Below, one piece after another: positions 11,727-21,869 of a stretch of 64,000 nt of DNA (positions are counted from its first letter, which is position 1; each line of letters begins with the position of its first letter). This DNA is from Pristionchus mayeri (taxonomy: Eukaryota > Nematoda > Chromadorea > Rhabditida > Neodiplogasteridae). The notes under the pieces are model-generated. The model was given only the letters and a program-made list of their open reading frames with translations, did not search any database and was not told the DNA's origin. Location: the NCBI GenBank assembly GCA_036245805.1, contig BTRK01000005.1, positions 18,576,984 to 18,640,983 of the forward strand. The letters are read 5' to 3'. A program made the translations under genes and the position numbers.

Positions 11727-13214
11727 TTAATCCTTAATGTAGGATTTCTTGGTAGGATCGACGTCGAGACGATTTGTTTCCTTCCTGTTCCGAGTAGATC
11801 TCCTCACTTCCACAGGAGGGTCATCCATTTTCTCAGCTTGAGGAACAATCTCCTCCTCTTTCTCATTCATCTCATTCATCACTTTATTCTCCTTCACTTC
11901 TCTTTCTAGAGTATCATCACTCCAGGTCAATACATTTCCCTCATCCTCATATTCAATCTCCACATCCGACTCAGTCCTCACTCTTAATTGATTCGCATGG
12001 GCAGTGACTCTCCTATTCTCGAGTTGTACCTCGTACATCACCTTTCTCTTCTTTCCAGTCACTGTTCCTCTTGCCCATTTGAATCCATTCGGAGGCACGT
12101 GCATGTGGTACATTACTTCATCTCCCATTCTTATCTTCTTTGCTTTCACACCATTCTTCTTATCGAACTGATCTTTCATTCGATCATTTGCGGGATTCTC
12201 ATTGCACCTCATTACTGGAGTCATCAGATCAATCTCGGATCTGATCTTTCTCCCTAGGAACACTTCTGCAGGCGACTTCCCATCACATTATGGATTGGAG
12301 GTGCTTCGATAATTCATGAGGAACAATTGCAACGCCTCTTCCAGAGGCCTTTCGCCAGTCTGTTTCTTCAGACTTCTCTTTACTGTATCCACGAATCTCT
12401 CTGCCTGGCCGTTACTCTGTGGATGGTACGCAGGGCTGTTCACATGTTCGATGCCTCTCTGCTTACAGTATCTATTGAACATGTCAGAGTTGAACTGAGT
12501 ACCGTTGTCCGTCACGATGACACGTGGGAGACCATTCCTCGAAATGGACTCATTCAGAATCCGAATGGTTGCTCCTGCAGTCATTGTGGTCGTACTCACA
12601 ATCTCTGGCCATTTCGAATACGCATCGACCATCACCAACAGATACACGCCCTCCACCGGCCCACAGTAATCGAGATGGATTCTCTCCCAAGGAGAACCAG
12701 TTTCCGGCCACGGCTCGAGAGGGACTTTCACTGGCCTCTTACTCGCAGAAGCACACTCGTCGCACGATTGGACACATCTCTCGATGTCACCATCGATACC
12801 GTACCAGTAACAGGACTGACGTGCTACTGATTTCATTCGGACGACACCCGGATGTTCGGAATGAAGCATCCTGAGTACTTCACTCTTCAATGATGACGGA
12901 ATCACAACTCTATCTCCCACCATCAGGCAATCATATGTCACTGTCAGTTCTTTCCTTCTACTCCAGAATGGCTGAATTCTCTGGTAGAGATCACACTTTT
13001 TGAGCCTCTTCTCATCCGGCCACTTACTCAGATGATATCCTCTCACTTGACTGAGCACTGGATCATTCAGTGATGCTTCTCTAATCTCATTTGCAGTCAC
13101 AGGAAGCTTCTCCAGATTGCATGTCACTGCATTACAAACGATTCTCTCGACTTCGTCGATTTCATCTTCCTTACTGACTTCCCCTCTCGAATCGGCGATC
13201 AGCCGAGACAGGGC
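11727..13214 (-). pseudogene. Ty3/gypsy integrase 3' part, copy beta
   Basis: The minus strand runs from ...ALSRLIADSRG through the integrase finger and DDE core to a C-terminal tail ending KKSYIKD and a stop. Two open frames (13295-12288 and 12263-11727) are split by a CAA-to-TAA change in the codon after the SNP residues. The N-terminal RNase H is missing because the element switches strand at 13214/13215. The core reads HLDYCGP here but HLDCCGP in the other two copies. Confidence 0.85.
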
Positions 13215-13572
13215 ATTCAAATGGGCAAGAGGAACAGTGACTGGAAAGAAGAGAAAGGTGATGTACGAGGTACAACTCGAGAATAGGAGAGTCACTGCCC
13301 ATGCGAATCAATTAAGAGTGAGGACTGAGTCGGATGTGGAGATTGAATATGAGGATGAGGGAAATGTATTGACCTGGAGTGATGATACTCTAGAAAGAGA
13401 AGTGAAGGAGAATAAAGTGATGAATGAGATGAATGAGAAAGAGGAGGAGATTGTTCCTCAAGCTGAGAAAATGGATGACCCTCCTGTGGAAGTGAGGAGA
13501 TCTACTCGGAACAGGAAGGAAACAAATCGTCTCGACGTCGATCCTACCAAGAAATCCTACATTAAGGATTAA
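13215..13572 (+). pseudogene. Ty3/gypsy integrase tail, copy gamma
   Basis: The sequence starts abruptly with FKWARGTVTGKKRK and continues to KKSYIKD and a stop. It is the mirror image of 11727-12084. The strand switch shares only 2 bp (AT) between the two sides, consistent with end joining. A purine tract (13635-13644) and LTR follow. Confidence 0.85.
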
Positions 13573-13644
13573 TTCTCCTATCACAATTATTAATGTTGTT
13601 TTATTTGTTCAGACTCTCCCCAAGTTCGAGTCTTGGAGGGGAGG

Positions 13645-13955
13645 TGTTGTATCGTAGAGTTGCCCCTACTCACAAGATCCTACGTGATCGCACTCGAGCG
13701 TAGTTTGAACCCTCGCTCGAGTTCTCCCTCCCTATTCGCGTGGCGCGCGCTCATTGGTCCGCGTCATTATTGCACAATCGGGGCTCCGCCCCCTTCCCTC
13801 TCTCGTCCACCTCTTCCCATCCTCACTCTCTTCCTCCCCGTTAGTTACGGCTAGTGACTAGTTTCTCCCCTTAGTTATTCGATATTTCCCCATCCCCTGT
13901 CGTGTGATAAAGTGTCCACGCAAGTCCGGGTTGAGTACAAGGCAGGGACACAACA
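13645..13955 (+). repeat. Ty3/gypsy LTR (311 bp)
   Basis: Mirror copy of the LTR at 11344-11654; paired coordinates sum to 25299 at both ends. TG...CA ends, a purine tract before and a TGGCG primer-site-like sequence directly after it. Confidence 0.9.
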
Positions 13956-14173
13956 GTGGCGTTCAGGAGTACTAGTTACTCACGTGCGTTTCTGTCCTTG
14001 TTACTCGATTCGGAATTTTGTGTGGGAAGGGAGTGGTAGAGGCGTGCCTCTCACTCAATTGATCGAGTTAGCGGGTGGAGGAAAGTCCTTCCCGTAAGAG
14101 AACGGTCGAGTGACCAAGTGACTCAAGCGGATTGAGTATCGATCGGAGAGAGATCGATCGAGGAAGAGTAGAG

Positions 14174-14723
14174 ATGTCTGGAGAGGAGAGTGTGGCCGTG
14201 GCGCCGACTCCTGAATAGATGTTTAGTCAGATGTTCCAAATGCTAAAGACACAGAATGAGGCCATTCAGGTGCTGCTCAGTGAGAGAAACGAGAGGAACT
14301 CAATGGGATCTGAGGAGAATAGAAGACGAGGGCCGTCGGTGGATGTCCTCGAGAAGCAGAAGAGTATTCTCGTACAGACCTGAAGAGGGACTCACCTTCG
14401 ATAACTGGATGGAGAGGCATAGAGAGATCTTTGAGAATGATTTTGATGGATTGGATGAGGGCGAGAAGGGTAGAGTACTGCTAAGGAAGGTGGATGACAA
14501 GGTCGATAAGCAGTTCAGAAATCACATCCGCCCCAAGAGTCCAGGAGAAATGACATTGCAAGAGATTGTGGTGATAATGAAAGAGTTATTCGGAGACAAA
14601 AGATCCCAGTTCGAGAAGAGATTGGACCTTTTCTCTCTCAAAATGTCGAAGTTGAGGTGCGAGGATCTGACCGAATTCTCAAGCTTGCTGCCGATGCGAG
14701 TGAGAAGGGAATCGGTGCAGTGA
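14174..14723 (+). pseudogene. Ty3/gypsy gag fragment, copy gamma (frameshifted)
   Basis: ATG at 14174 (MSGEESVAV...) is stopped by TAG at 14216-14218, then gag resumes at 14219. Relative to copy alpha there is a 2-nt loss near 14360 (GAAGCAGAAGAG against GAAGCAGATCAGAG), which shifts the frame. The rest of the capsid-like segment is open in the new frame. The same gag-to-RNase H deletion as in copy alpha is present. Confidence 0.8.
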
Positions 14724-16105
14724 TTGCACACAGGGTCAATGGACGACTCATTCCCATTGCTCACGCATCGAGATCACTCAAGGAGGCTGAAGTGAAATTT
14801 GCACAGATTGAGAAAGAGGGACTCGGGCTCATTTTTGGAGTGACCAAGTTCCATCGTTACCTCTTCGGGAGGAAATTCGTGATGCAGACAGATCACAAAC
14901 CTCTATTGTGGATCTTCGGATCGAAGACGGGAGTGCCCGCACACACGGCGAGGAGATTGTACCATTGGTGTACAATTCTTCTCGGATACGATTTCAGTAT
15001 GGAATACGTGAATACCGAGAGTTTCGCGTATGCTGATGCCCTGTCTCGGCTGATCGCCGATTCGAGAGGGGAAGTCAGTCAGGAAGATGAAATCGACGAA
15101 GTCGAGAGAATCGTTTGTAATGCAGTGACATGCAATCTGGAGAAGCTTCCTGTGACTGCAAATGAGATTAGAGAAGCATCACTGAATGATCCAGTGCTCA
15201 GTCAAGTGAGAGGATATCATCTGAGTAAGTGGCCGGATGAGAAGAGGCTCAAAAAGTGTGATCTCTACCAGAGAATTCAGCCATTCTGGAGTAGAAGGAA
15301 AGAACTGACAGTGACATATGATTGTCTGATGGTGGGAGATAGAGTTGTGATTCCGTCATCATTGAAGAGTGAAGTACTCAGGATGCTTCATTCCGAACAT
15401 CCGGGTGTCGTCTGAATGAAATCAGTAGCACGTCAGTCCTGTTACTGGTACGGTATCGATGGTGACATCGAGAGATGTGTCCAATCGTGCGACGAGTGTG
15501 CTTCTGCGAGTAAGAGGCCAGTGAGAGTCCCTCTCGAGCCGTGGCCGGAAACTGGTTCTCCTTGGGAGAGAATCCATCTCGATTGCTGTGGGCCGGTGGA
15601 GGGCGTGTATCTGTTGGTGATGGTCGATGCGTATTCGAAATGGCCAGACATTGTGAGTACGACCACAATGACTGCAGGAGCAACCATTCGGATTCTGAAT
15701 GAGTCCATTTCGAGGAATGGTCTCCCACGTGTCATCGTGACGGACAACGGTACTCAGTTCAACTCTGACATGTTCAATAGATACTGTAAGCAGAGAGGCA
15801 TCGAACATGTGAACAGCCCTGCGTACCATCCACAGAGTAACGGCCAGGCAGAGAGATTCGTGGATACAGTAAAGAGAAGTCTGAAGAAACAGACTGGCGA
15901 AAGGCCTCTGGAAGAGGCGTTGCAATTGTTCCTCATGAATTATCGAAGCACCTCCAATCCACAATGTGATGGGAAGTCGCCTGCAGAAGTGTTCCTAGGG
16001 AGAAAGATCAGATCCGAGATTGATCTGATGACTCCAGTAATGAGGTGCAATGAGAATCCCGCAAATGATCGAATGAAAGATCAGTTCGATAAGAAGAATG
16101 GTGTG
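14657..16105 (+). pseudogene. Ty3/gypsy RNase H-integrase, copy gamma (stop, 3'-truncated)
   Basis: Same domains as copy alpha. A CGA-to-TGA change at about 15414 splits it into 252 and 264 residue frames between the HPGVV and MKSVARQ segments. At 16105 it ends mid-integrase (KKNGV) and runs directly into lectin exon DNA. The point differences from copy alpha show that the two arms have diverged slightly and are not a simple copy error. Confidence 0.85.
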
Positions 16106-18843
16106 AGATCTACTCTCCCGGTTTCCCCTTCAACTCCTCCCTCCCATGTGACTTCCTTCTCAAAGTCGACACGGGAATGCTCGTCGAGATCGAAGTATGG
16201 AAACAATTGAAATACTACAAAATGGCTATATTTAATGTGTTGTTGTAGCCTACAATTATTAGGTCACAGGAAATAGATACTACAGGTATCTAGACGAATT
16301 GCAGATTCTGCTGCTGGAGGCGAATTCGTGTTGTGACCATCTCCTTCTCACAGAGGGAACTCTCGGAGGAGCTGTCATTGCTGAGTCAGTTGTGGTCGAT
16401 TGTATAGGGAAATCGTGCGGAAGTTAATGAGACCTTTTTGTCTGCACCTTCCCATGTTACTTGGGGAAATTCAAGGATAAGAGTGAATGCCTCGACGTTC
16501 AACAAAATTTGATATGAAAAGAATGCGTCAAATGGAAAGGTTTTCTCGCTTCAGTCTTACGGGTGAGATCAGCACTGGGAAGATGTACAGGACGACGAGC
16601 CAGAACATAATGAGAGCATCGTGGCAACCGAAGGGAGGAGTGAATGTGAAGGGAATGATGGTGAGATTCAATGAATCCATCCAATCCCACTTCTCTCATT
16701 GCAGATCACATTCAGAGGAGTGCCCAAATGAACAGGAAATTCGTTCATTTTGCTTCAACTGTTCTGCATTCGATAAATATTATACAATTCATTTGATTTT
16801 TGGGCAAATTGACTCTTTTGGGTGAAAAACACGTCAAATTAGAGTGATGGTGGATGAACACCGAAAGATATGTCACGGCTAAATCAACTGGAATGGAGAA
16901 TGGAGATTGATGGAGATGCAGAGAGAAGATATGGACGAAAATGAACATTCCTAGACGAGATTCATTATTTCGAATATTGTATCGCAAATTTGAAGATGTA
17001 GGTGAATTTATTGTCCTAATTTAGATATTTCATCAAGAAATCAGTTATGAAACGTTCAGATTTCGTCGAGATAATTAGGTGCAACTTGATCGACCATATA
17101 AAGAGGGATTAATTGGGACGATGGGTATTCTTTTGATCACACGATGTGTGGTCATGTAGAGAACCCTGCTCCTCTTCCTACTCCCAGACCCAATAAGGTA
17201 TTGTACCATCTCTTTCCAAATTCACAGATTCCCCGCATACACTCAATTCGTTGAGGCCTACTCGAAGGCTGACAGGCGTCGACTGATAGAAGAGAGGGAA
17301 AGGAAGAAAGAGGTGAGAGAAGGACGATTATTTTCGAAGAAATCAATCGATCGACCACTCGCAAGAGGTCCGGAGACTGTTTGCTGTTTCTTTTCTGACC
17401 TCATCGGATTTACAAGAATAAATATTCGAACAAGTTCGGAATAGCAAATGCCCTCTTCCTGAGAAAGGTAGGATCATTTTTATCTTATACATTTGTAGCA
17501 ATATTGGTTTGCTGGATATGAACGTCATAAAGCAACCATTATCTGGATATAAAATAAGATGCTGCCTATTGATCTATGATCTTTTTTTCAGAATACAAAA
17601 ATTGAAGACGATTTCATTCAAGCTTGTGACCAGAATTACGATGGTGTGATCGAAGCCATCGATTTCTCGAACGCGGATAGATGTGCCCAGGCACAGTATT
17701 TTCCAAAAATACAACCTCGATCTACAACTGGATGAATATTGAAGGAATGTTCTCTCTTTAGGCTGAATGTTCTCTCTTTCAGTACATCAACAGTTTCGTG
17801 AGCAAGAAGACGAATGGAATGGTGAGAGGAGTCGTGTATGGCAGCGACTTCAACGAACTTACCATTTGTGCCATCGTGAACGCCATCTACTTCGAGGTCG
17901 ATCTATGATCTTATCATTTCTGCTTAGAAATTCTATGATATGCCAATGATAATTTAGTAAGATATGTTCAGGCACGGTGGAGCAAGCAGTTCAAGAAGAA
18001 GGATACGTTGAGAATGCAATTCAAGGGAGTGGATGAAATCAGAGAGGTACGAGTTCCCTCATTTACGGATGGGCGAGAGCATCTGAGCGTGTGGATATAA
18101 GAAAACTCTTCAATTCAAACATCATTAATCATCTGCTTTTTTTGGGGTGTCCGGAAAGTTCGTATAATGCTTCGGAAAAAGTCAGTTCGCGATCAAATGC
18201 AGTGATTGCGCAATCTGTTTGTCAACAATGTATTGCATCATTCTGACGTTGAGTACTGAGAGGATTTAATCAGTCTCCTAGTTGCTACATTGATTCTTGT
18301 GATGGACCCCCATCTCTACCTCCGAGCAGTTTTACTTCATTACTACCGTCTTGGCCGATCCGTGAAGGAGGCCCACTCTGCCCTGGCCCAGTCGGAAGGA
18401 GCTGACGCCCCCTCCATACCCTTCTGCTATAAGTGGTTCTCCCGCTTCAAGAAAGGGGAGTTTGGAATCGATGATCAACCCCGCTCTGGACGCCCTCCCT
18501 CCCTCGATCAGCCTCTCGTTCTCCGCACACTGAAGCGCAAGCCCATGGCCAGTGTGCATGAGTTGAAGAAGGATACTGGTACTCCCAGATCAACGGTGTC
18601 CGATATCCTCCATCGATCTGGGAAGAAGCCGAAACTCCCACAAGTGATTCCCCATGACCTCTCCCCCGAACAGCTGAAAAATCGTGTTCAAGTCTGTCGG
18701 GAATTACTCCATCGTAGACCCAGTCTTCGATGGGTCAATTCCATCATCGCTACAGATGAGAAGTGGATCACGTACGATAACCCTGCGAGGAGACTGCAAT
18801 GGGTGGATGCAGATGAGAAGCCCACGCCCGTCCCGAAGAAGGA
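16106..18843 (+). repeat. Inverted duplication, left arm (2738 bp)
   Basis: Reverse complement of 19758-22495; paired positions sum to 38601 along the whole arm. The arm holds the last four lectin exons, the 5' half of the serpin-like gene and the 5' part of a mariner. Its outer edge falls 2 nt before a lectin exon, at the AG of the splice acceptor. No difference was noticed in the stretches compared. Confidence 0.9.
16108..16731 (+). pseudogene. C-type lectin/CUB gene, 3' fragment (duplicate)
   Basis: Four CUB exons on the plus strand, mirroring the end of the lectin gene at 21870-26094: YSPGFPFNSSLPCDF..., LLLEANSCCDHLLLTEGTLGG, LTGEISTGKMYRTTSQN... and ITFRGVPK with a stop at 16729-16731. 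It has no promoter, signal peptide or CTLDs, so it is a non-functional duplicate created by the inverted duplication. Confidence 0.85.
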
Positions 18844-19442
18844 AGAGCACGGAAAGAAGGAACTCCTCTGCTTCTTCTTCTCAGTGCTCGGTCCCATCTA
18901 CTGGGAGATCCTCGCCCCTGGCACCAGCATCAATGCCGACCTCTTCTCTGAACAACTAGAAGATGTCGCGATCTGAGTCCCTCCCAGACTCCTGAACCAG
19001 GGCAAAATTCTTCTTCTGATGGACAATGCTCGCCCACATAGAGCGAAGATGACCCAGAAGAAAATGGACGAGCTGAAGATCGAGAGGATTCTCCACCAAA
19101 GTTCAATACAATCGCAAGATCGGTAAATTCATAGCAAATTTCCGAATTTGAGGCGGATTCGTACATGGCTCGGAACTACAACGGGATAGACCATTTCAGT
19201 GAACGCCCGTTCATCATCATGGATACGGTTAGGTGTTTGCTAGTTAACAATTTTTGTTAGGGCAACTAAGTTTAATATTTTCTAAATTACTGGTGATCGT
19301 ATTGCTTATCTAGCGCTTCTGGAACACAAATTATGAAATAATGACCAACATACTCAAAAGGAGAAACCCTTCTCTTGAGGCCATCGGATTCTTTGTGTAT
19401 GACGACAGAATTGTCGACTTGAACTACTTGTCGTGGATCTGA
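17229..19442 (+). pseudogene. Serpin-like gene, interrupted by a mariner
   Basis: Exons 17229-17312, 17417-17467, 17592-17690, 17783-17896, 17972-18046, 19135-19227 and 19314-19442 keep phase. Serpin hallmarks are NKFGIANALFLRK (helix B region), YINSFVSKKTNGMVRG (helix F, IN-x-W/F-V-x3-T-x-G), CAIVNAIYFEARWSKQF (strand 3A) and FSERPFIIMDT near the end. The usual reactive-centre loop is not seen and only about 214 residues can be assembled, against about 370 for the family, so a middle-to-late part is missing. The mariner at 18142-19095 lies between exons 5 and 6. A 5' exon at 17144-17197 (MCGHVENPAPLP...) is possible but its phase does not fit. Donor of exon 17592-17690 would be GC. Confidence 0.6.
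18142..19095 (+). mobile_element. Mariner (GGGGTGTCC family), 3'-truncated copy
   Basis: The 5' end is TTGGGGTGTCCGGAAAG. The transposase frame starts at 18302 (MDPHLYLRAV), with the HTH region and the first catalytic Asp in ATDEKW. An in-frame TGA (18974-18976) follows EDVAI, and the element ends after the second Asp region at ...ATTCTCCA (19095). No TA duplication is visible at the left side. Confidence 0.85.
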
Positions 19443-19500
19443 GGTGATTATAACAGTTATTAATTTATCGTGAACAAAACTGCATAATCAACAAATAATA

Positions 19501-19757
19501 TTAGGTTGGCCGGAAAGTCTTTGTCACTTTTTGAAAACTTTATTTCTTTGAGCAAACAATAGCATGAGTTCAAGTATACTAGTCATCATTACTGACAACA
19601 TATGCCCAATGTTCCTTGAATCTATGGATACCCTCCCTGTAGAACCCATCTGAGGTCGAAAAAGAAGAAAAAACCGAAAAATTCAGAAATTCAGAAAAGT
19701 TGCCTTATTCGAAGCGATGAAACCAAATCCTGACTGTGGTGTAGTGAGGGGCATGTG
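19501..19757 (-). mobile_element. Second mariner family, internally deleted remnant
   Basis: The right-hand terminus TTAGGTTGGCCGGAAAG follows a TA. On the minus strand it reads APHYTTVRIWFHRFE (HTH region) with a stop soon after, then DGFYREGIHRFKEHWAYVV at the C-terminus, so most of the catalytic region is gone. Its 5' side is fused at 19757/19758 to the other mariner family. Confidence 0.75.
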
Positions 19758-20459
19758 TCCTTCTTCGGGACGGGCGTGGGCTTCTCATCTGCATCCACCC
19801 ATTGCAGTCTCCTCGCAGGGTTATCGTACGTGATCCACTTCTCATCTGTAGCGATGATGGAATTGACCCATCGAAGACTGGGTCTACGATGGAGTAATTC
19901 CCGACAGACTTGAACACGATTTTTCAGCTGTTCGGGGGAGAGGTCATGGGGAATCACTTGTGGGAGTTTCGGCTTCTTCCCAGATCGATGGAGGATATCG
20001 GACACCGTTGATCTGGGAGTACCAGTATCCTTCTTCAACTCATGCACACTGGCCATGGGCTTGCGCTTCAGTGTGCGGAGAACGAGAGGCTGATCGAGGG
20101 AGGGAGGGCGTCCAGAGCGGGGTTGATCATCGATTCCAAACTCCCCTTTCTTGAAGCGGGAGAACCACTTATAGCAGAAGGGTATGGAGGGGGCGTCAGC
20201 TCCTTCCGACTGGGCCAGGGCAGAGTGGGCCTCCTTCACGGATCGGCCAAGACGGTAGTAATGAAGTAAAACTGCTCGGAGGTAGAGATGGGGGTCCATC
20301 ACAAGAATCAATGTAGCAACTAGGAGACTGATTAAATCCTCTCAGTACTCAACGTCAGAATGATGCAATACATTGTTGACAAACAGATTGCGCAATCACT
20401 GCATTTGATCGCGAACTGACTTTTTCCGAAGCATTATACGAACTTTCCGGACACCCCAA
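19758..20459 (-). mobile_element. Mariner (GGGGTGTCC family), 5' part only
   Basis: Mirror of 18142-18843. It starts with the terminal repeat at 20459 and encodes the transposase from MDPHLYL to ...TPVPKK, where it is cut and joined to the remnant at 19501-19757. Confidence 0.85.
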
Positions 20460-20554
20460 AAAAAGCAGATGATTAATGATGTTTGAATTGAAGAGTTTTC
20501 TTATATCCACACGCTCAGATGCTCTCGCCCATCCGTAAATGAGGGAACTCGTAC

Positions 20555-21372
20555 CTCTCTGATTTCATCCACTCCCTTGAATTGCATTCTCAACGTATCC
20601 TTCTTCTTGAACTGCTTGCTCCACCGTGCCTGAACATATCTTACTAAATTATCATTGGCATATCATAGAATTTCTAAGCAGAAATGATAAGATCATAGAT
20701 CGACCTCGAAGTAGATGGCGTTCACGATGGCACAAATGGTAAGTTCGTTGAAGTCGCTGCCATACACGACTCCTCTCACCATTCCATTCGTCTTCTTGCT
20801 CACGAAACTGTTGATGTACTGAAAGAGAGAACATTCAGCCTAAAGAGAGAACATTCCTTCAATATTCATCCAGTTGTAGATCGAGGTTGTATTTTTGGAA
20901 AATACTGTGCCTGGGCACATCTATCCGCGTTCGAGAAATCGATGGCTTCGATCACACCATCGTAATTCTGGTCACAAGCTTGAATGAAATCGTCTTCAAT
21001 TTTTGTATTCTGAAAAAAAGATCATAGATCAATAGGCAGCATCTTATTTTATATCCAGATAATGGTTGTTTTATGACGTTCATATCCAGCAAACCAATAT
21101 TGCTACAAATGTATAAGATAAAAATGATCCTACCTTTCTCAGGAAGAGGGCATTTGCTATTCCGAACTTGTTCGAATATTTATTCTTGTAAATCCGATGA
21201 GGTCAGAAAAGAAACAGCAAACAGTCTCCGGACCTCTTGCGAGTGGTCGATCGATTGATTTCTTCGAAAATAATCGTCCTTCTCTCACCTCTTTCTTCCT
21301 TTCCCTCTCTTCTATCAGTCGACGCCTGTCAGCCTTCGAGTAGGCCTCAACGAATTGAGTGTATGCGGGGAA
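20555..21372 (-). pseudogene. Serpin-like gene, 5' half (mirror copy)
   Basis: Same five exons as 17229-18046 in reverse (for example ARWSKQFKKKDTLRMQ at 20629-20555 and YINSFVSKKTNG upstream). The downstream exons are absent because the mariner is cut at 19758. It lies just downstream of the complete lectin gene and in the same orientation. Confidence 0.65.
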
Positions 21373-21869
21373 TCTGTGAATTTGGAAAGAGATGGTACAA
21401 TACCTTATTGGGTCTGGGAGTAGGAAGAGGAGCAGGGTTCTCTACATGACCACACATCGTGTGATCAAAAGAATACCCATCGTCCCAATTAATCCCTCTT
21501 TATATGGTCGATCAAGTTGCACCTAATTATCTCGACGAAATCTGAACGTTTCATAACTGATTTCTTGATGAAATATCTAAATTAGGACAATAAATTCACC
21601 TACATCTTCAAATTTGCGATACAATATTCGAAATAATGAATCTCGTCTAGGAATGTTCATTTTCGTCCATATCTTCTCTCTGCATCTCCATCAATCTCCA
21701 TTCTCCATTCCAGTTGATTTAGCCGTGACATATCTTTCGGTGTTCATCCACCATCACTCTAATTTGACGTGTTTTTCACCCAAAAGAGTCAATTTGCCCA
21801 AAAATCAAATGAATTGTATAATATTTATCGAATGCAGAACAGTTGAAGCAAAATGAACGAATTTCCTGT

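Noticed and set aside
9033..15964. Long frames opposite the gypsy integrase (up to 180 residues)
   Set aside because: Antisense shadows of conserved pol sequence; no known domain.
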